The notes under the pieces are model-generated. The model saw nothing but the letters and a program-made list of their open reading frames with translations, made no database searches and was not told the DNA's origin. 52,942 nucleotides of DNA from Flavobacterium sp. UBA5153 (GTDB lineage: Bacteria; Bacteroidota; Bacteroidia; Flavobacteriales; Flavobacteriaceae): positions 13,023-65,964 of the forward strand of contig DHXP01000017.1 of NCBI GenBank assembly GCA_002413745.1. Direction: 5' to 3'. Both the position numbers and the translations under genes were made by a program. Positions 22,962 through 31,086 of the stretch are shown here, one piece after another. Position 1 is the stretch's first letter; each line of letters opens with the position of its first letter.

Positions 22962-24452
22962 TTATTTGTCCGGATTATTCAAGACGCTATTTTTTCGGCC
23001 ATAAGCAAAATAAATTATAATACCAATTGCCATCCAAGCAAATAATCGCAGCCAGTTTGGCCATCCTAAACCGTACATCATTGCTAAACAAACCACAACA
23101 CCCAATATTGGGACGAAAGGAACCCAAGGAGTCCTGAATTCTCTTTTCATATCGGGTTCTCTTTTTCTTAAAATGATTACCGAAATGCAAACTAAAACAA
23201 AGGCAAATAATGTTCCTATACTTGTCATATCACCCACGATATCGCCAGGAATGAACGCAGCAAATGCACCTACAATTACTAATATTGCTAGGTTTGCTTT
23301 GTAGGGAGTTTGAAATTTTGAATGTAATTTGCTGTATCTTTTTGGCAACAAGCCGTCTTTACTCATAGAGTAAAAAACCCTTGATTGTCCAAGTAACATC
23401 ACCAAAATTACGGAGGTAAATCCAAATAAAATGGCGACAGTCACTAGTTGACCCAGCCAGGAATAACCAATCATATATTTGTTGATGGCAAATGAAACCG
23501 AGGCTTCTTTTCCGCCAGTTCTAAAATCTTCAACCGTGGCAACGCCTGTCAAAACGTGGGCAAAAAGAATATATAAAACCGTACATATTGCCAGTGATCC
23601 TAAAATTCCTATTGGCATGTTTCTCTTTGGATTTTTCGTTTCTTGGGCAGCGGTACTCACGGCATCAAATCCAATAAAGGCAAAAAACACGGTGCCTGCA
23701 GCTCCTAGAATTCCCATTATACCACCATAACTGTGATCAATTCCGTGCTCATCAGTAAATACAGAAGCGGCAGGAATATAAGGAGTGTGGTTAACAGGAT
23801 TGATGAAATGCCAACCAATTACAATAATTAGAATTACGATGGTGACTTTTACGATTACAATAATTCCATTCACAAACGCAGATTCTTGAATTCCTTTTAT
23901 CAAAAGCAAAGTTATCATACCAACTATAAACAAAGCGGGTAAATTGATTATTCCGTGCGTTACTTCGTTAGTTACAGGATCGACTATTTTTTGGAAGGGT
24001 GAATGCGAAAATTCAAATGGAATTGGGCTAATATGAAGCACGTTAATCAAAAAATTATTCAAATATTCACTCCAAGCAATTCCGACAGTTGCAGCTCCTA
24101 CGGCATATTCAAGAATTAAATCCCAGCCAATAATCCAGGCTAAAAACTCACCCATTGTAGCATATGTATACGTATAAGCACTTCCTGAAATAGGAATGGA
24201 TGAAGAAAGTTCGGCATAACATAATCCTGCCAAAGCACAGCCAACAGCAGCAACAACAAAGGCGATAGTTACTGATGGACCGGCATTTTGGGAAGCTGCC
24301 ATTGCAGTTCTTACAAACAAACCAGCACCAATGATAGCGCCAATACCCAATGCCATTAATGACCAAGCGGTTAGTGTTCTTTTTAATCCTTTTTCAGAAT
24401 CAGCGGCTTCTGCTAAAAGCTGGGCTAATGGTTTTCTTTTCCAAATAGACAT
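22962..24452 (-). CDS. APC-family amino acid permease
   Basis: An inner-membrane amino acid transporter of the APC superfamily, most like the cationic amino acid transporter group. The 496-residue protein has about 12-14 hydrophobic segments. TM1 carries the family signature GIGAIIGAGLFVRTA (about residues 36-50), and AELSSSIPISGSAYTYTYATMGEF (shown in part, about 81-104) is the well-conserved loop and TM3 start. FFAFIGFDAVSTAAQET (about 251-267) and the QSRVFYSMSKDGLLPK block are also typical. It is transcribed alone from a TATATTTG promoter and ends at a shared terminator. The substrate cannot be assigned. Confidence 0.92.
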   Translation of the reverse strand: MSIWKRKPLAQLLAEAADSEKGLKRTLTAWSLMALGIGAIIGAGLFVRTAMAASQNAGPSVTIAFVVAAVGCALAGLCYAELSSSIPISGSAYTYTYATMGEFLAWIIGWDLILEYAVGAATVGIAWSEYLNNFLINVLHISPIPFEFSHSPFQKIVDPVTNEVTHGIINLPALFIVGMITLLLIKGIQESAFVNGIIVIVKVTIVILIIVIGWHFINPVNHTPYIPAASVFTDEHGIDHSYGGIMGILGAAGTVFFAFIGFDAVSTAAQETKNPKRNMPIGILGSLAICTVLYILFAHVLTGVATVEDFRTGGKEASVSFAINKYMIGYSWLGQLVTVAILFGFTSVILVMLLGQSRVFYSMSKDGLLPKRYSKLHSKFQTPYKANLAILVIVGAFAAFIPGDIVGDMTSIGTLFAFVLVCISVIILRKREPDMKREFRTPWVPFVPILGVVVCLAMMYGLGWPNWLRLFAWMAIGIIIYFAYGRKNSVLNNPDK

Positions 24453-24479
24453 ATTTTATGGTTTATTGTTATTAGTTTT

Positions 24480-24487
24480 CAAATATA
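24480..24487 (-). promoter_or_regulatory. Permease -7 promoter box
   Basis: On the - strand TATATTTG lies 27 nt before the permease ATG, with a GTTG 17 nt further upstream that could be the -33 element. Confidence 0.5.
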
Positions 24488-24648
24488 TTGTTTTTTTAAT
24501 GTTGCAACGATATAGAAATCCGTATTTTTTTTAAATTATCTTATTTTGTTTTTTGACATTTCTTTAGAGGAAAGAACTATTTCATAAATTATTTATTATT
24601 TTTAGGGTTTAAAACTCAATTTGTATAGAGTTAATTTAATCTAAAGGA

Positions 24649-25533
24649 ATGAATTTCAAAACAATAAAATCCTATTTTAAGTTTTCGCGAGGTCAACGCT
24701 CGGGTATTTTTTCATTGTTTGCCATCATCATCATTTTGCAATTAATTTATTTTTTTGCTGATTTCAGTTCGTTTTCTACTACTTCTCCCGAAAAAGAAAA
24801 ATGGCTTTCCCTACAATCGCAAATTGATTCGGTGAAACAGGAAAAACGAGATTATGTTCCAAAGATTTATCCCTTTAATCCCAATTTTATCACAGATTTC
24901 AAGGGATATAAACTCGGAATGTCAGTTCTCGAAATTGACCGACTGCTTGCTTTTAGGAAAGAAAATAAATATGTGAATTCGCCAAAAGAATTTCAAGCCG
25001 TGACAAAAGTTTCTGATTCCTTGTTGGAGGCCATCTCGCCTTATTTCAAATTCCCGGATTGGGTAAACAACAAAAAGGAATTCAAAGACTATAAAAAGTA
25101 CCCCAATACGGCTTTCGCCAAAAAAGAGAAAATTGTCATCATCGACATCAATCAAGCGACTCAGGAAGATTTAATCAAGATTTATGGAATAGGCGAGGCA
25201 ATTTCGCTTCGGATTTTAAAATTCAAAGAAAGTTTGGGTGGCTTTGTTTCGATGGAACAAGTGAAAGACGTTTGGGGACTTTCGCCTGAAGTTATTGATA
25301 ATTTAAACTCCCATTTCAAGGTTTTCACACTTCCCAACTTCAAAAAAATTGACATCAACAATGCCTCCATAAAAGAGCTTTCCCAATTCCCTTATTTCAA
25401 ATATCCGCTCGCAAAAAACATAGTTACCTTTAGAAGTATGAATGGCGACTTCAAAACCAAAGAAGATTTGTCTAAAATTAAAGATTTCCCGGTCGATAAA
25501 ATCGCCATAATTGCGCTATATTTGGCGTTCTAA
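24649..25533 (+). CDS. Membrane-anchored helix-hairpin-helix protein
   Basis: A 294-residue protein with one N-terminal transmembrane segment (about residues 22-37, FSLFAIIIILQLIYFF) and two C-terminal helix-hairpin-helix units of the ComEA type. One is IDINQATQEDLIKIYGIGEA (about 165-184), followed by KFKESLGGFVSMEQVKDVWG. The second is IDINNASIKELSQFPYF (about 228-244), followed by RSMNGDFKTKEDLSKI. This suggests a DNA-binding protein at the membrane, possibly for DNA uptake, but no competence genes are near. Its stop lies 13 nt before the acyl-CoA dehydrogenase ATG, so co-transcription is possible. Confidence 0.8.
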   Translation: MNFKTIKSYFKFSRGQRSGIFSLFAIIIILQLIYFFADFSSFSTTSPEKEKWLSLQSQIDSVKQEKRDYVPKIYPFNPNFITDFKGYKLGMSVLEIDRLLAFRKENKYVNSPKEFQAVTKVSDSLLEAISPYFKFPDWVNNKKEFKDYKKYPNTAFAKKEKIVIIDINQATQEDLIKIYGIGEAISLRILKFKESLGGFVSMEQVKDVWGLSPEVIDNLNSHFKVFTLPNFKKIDINNASIKELSQFPYFKYPLAKNIVTFRSMNGDFKTKEDLSKIKDFPVDKIAIIALYLAF

Positions 25534-25546
25534 AAAGAGCACAAAA

Positions 25547-26689
25547 ATGAACTTTGATTACAGCGAAACACAAGTAATGATTGCACAATCTATTCGGGAT
25601 TTTGCAGAAAAAAATATTAGACCTTATATAATGGAGTGGGATGAGGCCCAAACTTTTCCGATTCCGTTGTTCAAAAAACTGGGCGAAATGGGTTTTATGG
25701 GGGTTTTGGTGCCTGAAGAACTCGGCGGTTCCGGATTGGGTTATCACGAATATATTACCATTATAGAAGAAATATCCAAAGTCGATCCGTCGATAGGATT
25801 ATCGGTTGCGGCGCATAATTCATTATGTGTCAATCATATTTTGACTTTTGGAAACGAAGAACAAAAGAAAAAATGGATTCCAAAATTAGCCACGGGCGAA
25901 CATATTGGTGCTTGGGGATTGACCGAGCACAACACCGGTTCTGATGCTGGCGGTATGAATACAACTGCAGTTAAAGACGGTGATCATTGGGTTGTAAATG
26001 GAGCCAAAAACTTCATCACGCACGGTAAATCAGGCGATATCGCCGTGGTTATTGTGCGTACCGGAAAAAAAGGAGATTCCAAGGGAATGACCGCCTTTGT
26101 TTTCGAAAAAGGAATGCCGGGATTCACCTCGGGGAAAAAAGAAAATAAATTAGGAATGCGTGCCAGCGAAACGGCCGAATTGATATTTGACAATTGCCGA
26201 ATTCCCGATGCCAATAGATTGGGAGAAGTGGGAGACGGATTCGTTCAATCAATGAAAATATTAGACGGCGGAAGAATTTCCATTGGGGCGCTGTCACTCG
26301 GAATTGCAAAAGGAGCTTATGAAGCTTCATTGAAATATTCGAAAGAAAGACATCAATTCGGTAAACCAATATGTGAATTTCAAGGAATTTCGTTCAAACT
26401 AGCCGATATGGCTACCGAAATCGAAGCCTCGGAATTGCTGTTGCACAAAGCGGCTTTCCTGAAAAATAACAACCGAAATATGACAACTCTCGGTGCAATG
26501 AGCAAAATGTATGCTTCTGAAGTTTGCGTGAAAGTGGCCAACGAAGCGGTACAAATTCACGGTGGTTATGGTTATACGAAGGATTATCCCGTGGAGAAAT
26601 TCTATAGAGATTCGAAACTGTGTACCATTGGAGAAGGAACTACTGAAATTCAGAAATTAGTTATTTCGAGAAATATTTTGAAAGGGTAG
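25547..26689 (+). CDS. Acyl-CoA dehydrogenase
   Basis: FAD enzyme that oxidises acyl-CoA to enoyl-CoA in fatty-acid or branched-chain amino-acid breakdown. I start at the ATG at 25547 ([19 protein letters not shown]), giving 380 residues, the usual size. The longer frame from 25511 overlaps the upstream gene. Signatures are [16 protein letters not shown] (about 124-139), [13 protein letters not shown] (about 267-279) and the C-terminal [20 protein letters not shown] followed by IGEGTTEIQ, which carries the position of the catalytic Glu. Chain-length preference cannot be read. Confidence 0.93.
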   Translation: MNFDYSETQVMIAQSIRDFAEKNIRPYIMEWDEAQTFPIPLFKKLGEMGFMGVLVPEELGGSGLGYHEYITIIEEISKVDPSIGLSVAAHNSLCVNHILTFGNEEQKKKWIPKLATGEHIGAWGLTEHNTGSDAGGMNTTAVKDGDHWVVNGAKNFITHGKSGDIAVVIVRTGKKGDSKGMTAFVFEKGMPGFTSGKKENKLGMRASETAELIFDNCRIPDANRLGEVGDGFVQSMKILDGGRISIGALSLGIAKGAYEASLKYSKERHQFGKPICEFQGISFKLADMATEIEASELLLHKAAFLKNNNRNMTTLGAMSKMYASEVCVKVANEAVQIHGGYGYTKDYPVEKFYRDSKLCTIGEGTTEIQKLVISRNILKG

Positions 26690-26714
26690 TCATTGCGAGG
26701 AACGAAGCAATCTG
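26689..26714 (+). repeat. Dispersed repeat B, copy 1
   Basis: Begins GTCATTGCGAGGAACGAAGC and continues AATCTG. It overlaps the last base of the acyl-CoA dehydrogenase stop codon. A second copy with an insertion lies at 27166-27205. Confidence 0.7.
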
Positions 26715-26852
26715 TTTATGTTAATAGGATAAGAGCCAAGAAACAAGAAATTGTAACTTGGCTTTTTCGATTACATCTATCCTCTTTTTTCTTTGTTCTA
26801 TATTTCTTTTTAAATAATTCGCAATTTATAACTCATAATTCAAAAGTTTGAT

Positions 26853-26860
26853 TACTTTTG
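26853..26860 (+). promoter_or_regulatory. rpsU -7 promoter box
   Basis: TACTTTTG matches TAnnTTTG and lies 29 nt before the rpsU ATG, leaving a short leader that contains the Shine-Dalgarno sequence. Confidence 0.5.
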
Positions 26861-26869
26861 CACACTTAA

Positions 26870-26879
26870 AGAAAGGGGG
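26870..26879 (+). promoter_or_regulatory. Extended Shine-Dalgarno of rpsU
   Basis: AGAAAGGGGG can pair over all ten positions with the 16S rRNA 3' tail if one G-U pair is allowed (the perfect form is AGAAAGGAGG). It ends 10 nt before the ATG at 26890. The other genes of the window start without such a sequence, so this one is a regulatory signal and fixes the rpsU start. Confidence 0.8.
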
Positions 26880-26889
26880 TGTCTATATT

Positions 26890-27087
26890 ATGTTAATTAT
26901 ACCAATTAAAGACGGAGAAAATATCGATAGAGCATTAAAGCGCTATAAAAGAAAATTTGATAAAACAGGAACTGTTCGTCAACTAAGAGCACGTACTGCT
27001 TTTATTAAACCTTCAGTTACCAATAGAATCAAAATTCAAAAAGCAGCTTATATCCAGAATATGAGAGACAACATAGAGAATAGTTAA
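26890..27087 (+). CDS. rpsU: Small ribosomal subunit protein bS21
   Basis: A protein of the 30S platform next to the 16S 3' end. The 65-residue product MLIIPIKDGENIDRALKRYK... is basic, with the usual KRYKRKFDKTGTVRQLRAR block. The start at 26890 follows a strong Shine-Dalgarno; a longer frame from 26848 would cover that signal and is wrong. Work in Flavobacterium johnsoniae showed that bS21 helps hide the anti-Shine-Dalgarno and that ribosomes without bS21 favour rpsU mRNA, a feedback loop; the sequence here fits it. A terminator follows at 27111. Confidence 0.95.
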   Translation: MLIIPIKDGENIDRALKRYKRKFDKTGTVRQLRARTAFIKPSVTNRIKIQKAAYIQNMRDNIENS

Positions 27088-27110
27088 TTATTTTTCTATT
27101 AAAATAAAGT

Positions 27111-27158
27111 ACCGTTAGTCATTAAAGTTTAATACCTTTGATACTAACGGTTTTTTTT
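27111..27158 (+). terminator. Terminator after rpsU
   Basis: ACCGTTAGT (27111-27119) pairs with ACTAACGGT (27143-27151) and is followed by a T8 run. The 23-nt loop contains TACCTTTG (27133-27140), a -7-like box that may start xerC transcription. Confidence 0.8.
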
Positions 27159-27165
27159 ATGACTT

Positions 27166-27205
27166 GTCATTGAGAGTTCCGATAGCTATCGGAACGAAGC
27201 AATCT
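27166..27205 (+). repeat. Dispersed repeat B, copy 2, with inner palindrome
   Basis: Same ends as copy 1 (GTCATTG.GAG and GGAACGAAGCAATCT), but with the 18-nt palindrome TTCCGATAGCTATCGGAA (27177-27194) in the middle. It lies just before the xerC start. Confidence 0.7.
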
Positions 27206-27211
27206 TTTTAT

Positions 27212-28108
27212 ATGACTAACAACTTACAATCATTTAAAGATTATCTGCAATTGGAGAAAAAGTATTCTCCACATACCGTAAATGCGTATTTGAATGACAT
27301 AGGATTCTTTGAGTCGTTCAACAAAAATCAATTCAATCAAGAAAATGTCGAGCAAGTGAACTACAGTCAAATCAGGACTTGGATTGTTTCACTTGTCGAT
27401 GACAATTTGTCTAATGGGACCGTTAACAGAAAGATTGCTTCGCTGAAGGCGTTTTATAAATTCCTGTTGAAGACAAAACAAATAGAAGTTAGTCCGCTTT
27501 TGAAACACAAAGCATTAAAAACTCCTAAAACACTTCAAATTCCGTTTTCCGAAAAAGAAGTTGCTGAGGTTTTGAATCAAATACAAAATCCGGAAGGTTT
27601 CGAAGCGATAAGAGACAAACTCATAATCGACTTATTTTACACCACCGGAATTCGCAGAACCGAATTAATTCATCTCAAAACCAGCAATGTTAATCCGTCC
27701 AATAATACAATAAAGGTTCTTGGTAAAAGAAATAAGGAACGGATTCTTCCTGTGTTGCCAATTATTGCTAAGCAACTAATTTTGTATTTGAACGAAAGAA
27801 CACATTTAGAGAAAGTTACGGATGGAGAGTATTTTTTTCTCACAAAAAAAGGGTTAAAATTAAATGATTCCTTTGTGTATCGATTAATAAATACGTACTT
27901 TAGTACTGTTTCCGAGAAAGTAAAGAAAAGTCCGCACATATTAAGACATACATTTGCGACTCACTTATTGAACAACGGAGCCGATTTAAATTCAGTGAAA
28001 GAATTATTGGGACATTCAAGTTTGGCGTCAACACAAATTTATACGCATAGTAGTTTATCGGAACTAAAAAAAGTTTATGAAGAGGCACATCCAAGAAATC
28101 AAAAATAA
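27212..28108 (+). CDS. xerC: Tyrosine recombinase XerC
   Basis: Resolves chromosome dimers at dif together with XerD. I start at 27212 ([19 protein letters not shown]), 298 residues, the usual size. A longer frame from 27164 would translate repeat B. The N-terminal SAM-like DNA-binding domain covers about residues 1-90. The catalytic set is Arg148 in TTGIRRTEL, Lys in [10 protein letters not shown] (about 173), [26 protein letters not shown] with His and the nucleophile Tyr. Its place between rpsU and hpf and its size argue for a housekeeping enzyme, not an element integrase. Confidence 0.92.
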   Translation: MTNNLQSFKDYLQLEKKYSPHTVNAYLNDIGFFESFNKNQFNQENVEQVNYSQIRTWIVSLVDDNLSNGTVNRKIASLKAFYKFLLKTKQIEVSPLLKHKALKTPKTLQIPFSEKEVAEVLNQIQNPEGFEAIRDKLIIDLFYTTGIRRTELIHLKTSNVNPSNNTIKVLGKRNKERILPVLPIIAKQLILYLNERTHLEKVTDGEYFFLTKKGLKLNDSFVYRLINTYFSTVSEKVKKSPHILRHTFATHLLNNGADLNSVKELLGHSSLASTQIYTHSSLSELKKVYEEAHPRNQK

Positions 28109-28141
28109 TTCGAATATGTTTAACCAATAAAAATTTCGATT

Positions 28142-28444
28142 ATGAAGGTAAATGTTCATGCGGTTAACTTTACAGTTGACTCAAAGCTAGTAGGTTTTAT
28201 TCAGGAAAGAATGGACAAAGTAGAAAAGTATTACGACAAGGTAGTAGTATCAGACGTTTTTCTGAAAGTTGAAAAGACAAGCGATAAAGAAAACAAAAGC
28301 GTAGAAATAAAAATTATAATTCCTGGGGATGATTTTATTGTGAAAAAACAATGTAAAACTTTTGAAGAAGCCGTTGAACAATCGGCTGAATCGCTAGAGC
28401 GTTTGTTGATTAAAAGGAAAGAAAAAATCAAATCAAATATTTAA
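28142..28444 (+). CDS. hpf: Ribosome hibernation factor (HPF/RaiA, short form)
   Basis: Binds the 30S decoding region and stores ribosomes in an inactive form during slow growth. The 100-residue protein is the single-domain form: beta-alpha-beta-beta-beta-alpha with VNVHAVNFTVDSKLVGFIQERM at the start (shown in part), KVEKYYDKVV, VEIKIIIPG and the C-terminal helix FEEAVEQSAESLERLL. It lacks the long C-terminal dimerisation domain. It follows xerC by 33 nt. Confidence 0.9.
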   Translation: MKVNVHAVNFTVDSKLVGFIQERMDKVEKYYDKVVVSDVFLKVEKTSDKENKSVEIKIIIPGDDFIVKKQCKTFEEAVEQSAESLERLLIKRKEKIKSNI

Positions 28445-28466
28445 TATAAATTTTCATTAAAAATAG

Positions 28467-28497
28467 TTTGATTAAAAAACAAAAAGATATACATTTG
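28467..28497 (+). promoter_or_regulatory. Promoter of the tRNA-tuf transcription unit
   Basis: TTTG (28467-28470), exactly 19 nt, then TACATTTG (28490-28497): the clearest match to the Bacteroidota promoter in the window. A hairpin with a T run follows immediately. Confidence 0.75.
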
Positions 28498-28498
28498 C

Positions 28499-28527
28499 AG
28501 TCCGTTAGAAATAGCGGACTTTTTTTA
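28499..28527 (+). terminator. Terminator-like hairpin at the start of the tRNA-tuf transcript
   Basis: AGTCCGTTA pairs with TAGCGGACT over nine bases around a GAAA tetraloop, followed by a T7 run. It lies 2 nt after the -7 box, so it may end hpf transcription, or act as a leader attenuator for the tRNA operon. Confidence 0.7.
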
Positions 28528-28535
28528 TTGATATT

Positions 28536-28609
28536 GCCAGTGTAGCTCAGTTGGCTAGAGCAGCTGATTTGTAATCAGCAGGTCGTGGGTTCGAGTCCCT
28601 CCACCGGCT
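28536..28609 (+). tRNA. tRNA-Thr (anticodon TGT)
   Basis: Complete cloverleaf of 74 nt without an encoded CCA. The anticodon loop is TTTGTAA within GCTGA/TCAGC, giving TGT. The acceptor stem GCCAGTG / CACCGGC has one A-C mismatch at the fourth pair (position 28539); the expected base there is G. Confidence 0.92.
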
Positions 28610-28643
28610 CAGTTCTTTTAGAAGATTGATAATTAATGGTTTC

Positions 28644-28724
28644 GGGGAGATACTCAAGCGGCCAACGAGGGCAGACTGTAAATCTGCTGTGTGAACTTCG
28701 CAGGTTCGAATCCTGCTCTCCCCA
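28644..28724 (+). tRNA. tRNA-Tyr (anticodon GTA)
   Basis: Type II tRNA of 81 nt with a long variable arm. The acceptor GGGGAGA pairs with TCTCCCC, and the anticodon loop CTGTAAA within GCAGA/TCTGC gives GTA. Discriminator A, no encoded CCA. Confidence 0.95.
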
Positions 28725-28801
28725 CAAAATGAAGTTTAAAAGTTTCAAGTTTCGGGTTCTATGCAAATTTGAAACATTAAAACTGAAACAAAAATTTCTC
28801 T

Positions 28802-28873
28802 GCCGACTTAGCTCAGGGGTAGAGTGCTTCCTTGGTAAGGAAGAGGTCACGGGTTCAATTCCCGTAGTTGGCT
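28802..28873 (+). tRNA. tRNA-Thr (anticodon GGT)
   Basis: A 72-nt cloverleaf. GCCGACT pairs with AGTTGGC (one G-U type pair), and the loop TTGGTAA within CTTCC/GGAAG gives GGT. It lies 54 nt before tuf. The tRNA-Gly expected between it and tRNA-Tyr in many bacteria is absent. Confidence 0.94.
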
Positions 28874-28927
28874 CAACAAAGTATAAATTTGAACACTAAT
28901 AAATAACTAAGATTAAAATTAAGTAAA

Positions 28928-30115
28928 ATGGCAAAGGAAACTTTTAACCGTAACAAACCCCACTTAAACATAGGAACAATTGGGCATGTGGATCACGGAA
29001 AAACTACATTAACTGCAGCAATAACAAAAGTATTGTCTGATGCAGGTTACTGTCAAGCAAAATCGTTTGATCAAATCGATAATGCTCCAGAAGAAAAAGA
29101 AAGAGGTATTACAATTAATACATCTCACGTTGAGTATGAAACTGCTAATCGTCATTACGCTCACGTTGACTGTCCAGGTCACGCGGATTACGTAAAAAAC
29201 ATGGTTACAGGTGCTGCTCAGATGGATGGTGCTATTCTTGTTGTAGCCGCTACTGATGGACCAATGCCACAAACGCGTGAGCACATCCTATTAGGTCGCC
29301 AAGTTGGTATTCCTAGAATGGTTGTATTCATGAACAAAGTGGATATGGTTGACGATGAAGAGTTATTGGAACTTGTTGAAATGGAAATTAGAGATTTATT
29401 GTCTTTCTACGAATATGATGGAGACAATGGCCCTGTAATTCAAGGTTCAGCTTTAGGTGGATTGAACGGAGATCCAATTTGGGTACCGAAAATCATTGAA
29501 TTAATGGCTGCTGTTGATGCTTGGATTGAAGAGCCGGTAAGAGACGTTGCAAAACCTTTCTTAATGCCAGTTGAAGATGTATTCTCAATTACTGGTCGTG
29601 GAACTGTAGCTACAGGTCGTATCGAAACAGGTATTGCTAATACAGGAGATGCAGTTGAAATCATTGGTATGGGAGCTGAAAAATTAACTTCTACAATTAC
29701 AGGAGTTGAGATGTTCCGTAAAATCCTTGATAGAGGAGAAGCTGGAGATAACGTAGGTATCCTTTTGAGAGGTATTCAAAAAGAAGACATCAAAAGAGGT
29801 ATGGTTATTTGTAAACCAGGTTCAGTAAAACCACACGCTACATTTAAAGCTGAGGTTTATATCTTGAAAAAAGAAGAAGGTGGTCGTCACACACCATTCC
29901 ATAATAATTACCGTCCACAGTTCTACGTACGTACAACTGACGTAACAGGTATCATTACTTTGCCAGAAGGTGTAGAGATGGTTATGCCTGGGGATAACTT
30001 AACAATTGATGTTGTGTTGCTTAGTGCAATTGCATTGAGCGTAGGTTTGCGTTTTGCTATCCGTGAAGGTGGTAGAACAGTAGGTGCTGGTCAGGTGACT
30101 GAGATAGTAGCTTAA
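28928..30115 (+). CDS. tuf: Elongation factor Tu
   Basis: GTPase that carries aminoacyl-tRNA to the ribosome. The 395-residue protein has all G motifs: GHVDHGKT (about residues 19-26), the switch region with [22 protein letters not shown] (about 81-88), NKVDMVDD (about 136-143) and the GSAL loop. Domains 2 and 3 are complete, ending [14 protein letters not shown]. It follows three tRNA genes and is separated from tRNA-Trp and secE by a terminator-like hairpin, which would allow more tuf than downstream transcript. Confidence 0.98.
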   Translation: MAKETFNRNKPHLNIGTIGHVDHGKTTLTAAITKVLSDAGYCQAKSFDQIDNAPEEKERGITINTSHVEYETANRHYAHVDCPGHADYVKNMVTGAAQMDGAILVVAATDGPMPQTREHILLGRQVGIPRMVVFMNKVDMVDDEELLELVEMEIRDLLSFYEYDGDNGPVIQGSALGGLNGDPIWVPKIIELMAAVDAWIEEPVRDVAKPFLMPVEDVFSITGRGTVATGRIETGIANTGDAVEIIGMGAEKLTSTITGVEMFRKILDRGEAGDNVGILLRGIQKEDIKRGMVICKPGSVKPHATFKAEVYILKKEEGGRHTPFHNNYRPQFYVRTTDVTGIITLPEGVEMVMPGDNLTIDVVLLSAIALSVGLRFAIREGGRTVGAGQVTEIVA

Positions 30116-30133
30116 TCCTATAAAATAATTTAT

Positions 30134-30167
30134 AAAGCCAGTGTCGTTTTTAGCGACACTGGCTTTT
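30134..30167 (+). terminator. Terminator or attenuator after tuf
   Basis: GCCAGTGTCG (30137-30146) pairs perfectly with 30154-30163; A and T runs flank it. It stands only 5 nt before tRNA-Trp, so some readthrough or a further promoter must supply secE-nusG. Confidence 0.8.
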
Positions 30168-30172
30168 AACGA

Positions 30173-30243
30173 ACGGGCGTAGTTCAAGGGTAGAATAGCG
30201 GTCTCCAAAACCGTTGATGGGGGTTCGAATCCCTCCGCCCGTG
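30173..30243 (+). tRNA. tRNA-Trp (anticodon CCA)
   Basis: A 71-nt cloverleaf. ACGGGCG pairs with CGCCCGT, the anticodon loop CTCCAAA gives CCA, and the discriminator is G as usual for tRNA-Trp. Its place between tuf and secE is conserved in Bacteroidota. Confidence 0.95.
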
Positions 30244-30259
30244 CAAAAAATAAATCATA

Positions 30260-30457
30260 ATGACAAAAGTTGTTAATTACATATCAGAGGCATTTGAAGA
30301 ATTAAAATCAAATGTAACTTGGCCAGCTTGGGCTGAAGTGCAACATCTAACGATTGTTGTTGCTGTTTTTTCAGTAGTACTTGCCTTGGCAACTTGGGGA
30401 GTAGATGAAGTTTTCGCAAAATCATTGGCTGGTTTTTTTAACTGGATAAAAGCATAA
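30260..30457 (+). CDS. secE: Preprotein translocase subunit SecE
   Basis: Essential membrane part of the SecYEG channel. The 65-residue, single-span form has the conserved cytosolic helix YISEAFEELKSNVTWPAWAE with the typical TWP turn, then one transmembrane segment (about residues 30-50) and a short tail. Location between tRNA-Trp and nusG is the standard one. Confidence 0.95.
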   Translation: MTKVVNYISEAFEELKSNVTWPAWAEVQHLTIVVAVFSVVLALATWGVDEVFAKSLAGFFNWIKA

Positions 30458-30467
30458 TTTTTTTGTT

Positions 30468-31019
30468 ATGGCAGATAATAATATAAAAAAGTGGTACGTC
30501 GTTCGAGCAGTAAGCGGGCAAGAAAATAAAGTGAAAGCTTACATCGAAACCGAAATCGCTAGATTAGGGATGGGTGATTATGTTTCGCAAGTTCTGGTTC
30601 CTACCGAAAAAGTGGTTACTGTAAAAGACGGAAAAAAGATAACTAAGGATAAAGTCTATTTTCCGGGTTATGTGATGATTGAAGCCAATCTAATAGGGGA
30701 AATTCCTCATATTATTAAGTCTATAACAAGTGTAATTGGTTTTTTAGGTGAAACTAAAGGAGGAGAACCGGTACCATTACGGCTTTCTGAAGTAAACAGA
30801 ATGTTGGGTAAAGTAGATGAATTGGCTGTAAATACCGATACACGTTCTATTCCGTTTAATTTAGGAGAAACTATCAAGGTTATTGATGGACCTTTCAATG
30901 GCTTCAACGGAACCGTTGAAAAAATAAATGAAGAAAAGCGTAAACTAGAAGTAATGGTGAAAATTTTCGGAAGAAAAACACCGTTGGAATTAGGGTTTAT
31001 GCAAGTTGAAAAAGTATAA
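30468..31019 (+). CDS. nusG: Transcription termination/antitermination factor NusG
   Basis: Binds RNA polymerase and couples it to Rho or the ribosome. The 183-residue protein has the NGN domain (about residues 5-115: KKWYVVRAVSGQENKVKAYI, VYFPGYVMIEA) and a C-terminal KOW domain (about 130-183: GETIKVIDGPFNGFNGTVEK). It starts 10 nt after secE and is probably translated from the same mRNA. Confidence 0.97.
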   Translation: MADNNIKKWYVVRAVSGQENKVKAYIETEIARLGMGDYVSQVLVPTEKVVTVKDGKKITKDKVYFPGYVMIEANLIGEIPHIIKSITSVIGFLGETKGGEPVPLRLSEVNRMLGKVDELAVNTDTRSIPFNLGETIKVIDGPFNGFNGTVEKINEEKRKLEVMVKIFGRKTPLELGFMQVEKV

Positions 31020-31086
31020 TTTTTGTTACATATATAATAAACCACATCTATCGCTTCCAATGGTAATGTGTTAAATTTTTTAAAAA

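Noticed and set aside
26848-26889. Upstream extension of bS21 by 14 residues
   Set aside because: It would place the strong Shine-Dalgarno inside the coding region and give a non-family N terminus.
27164-27211. Upstream extension of XerC by 16 residues
   Set aside because: The extension is a translation of dispersed repeat B; the start at 27212 gives the usual 298 residues.
27212-28108. The tyrosine recombinase as integrase of the cassette-like array
   Set aside because: It has the size, motifs and neighbourhood of housekeeping XerC, lies 20 kb away, and shows no extra segment near its second catalytic box as integron integrases do.
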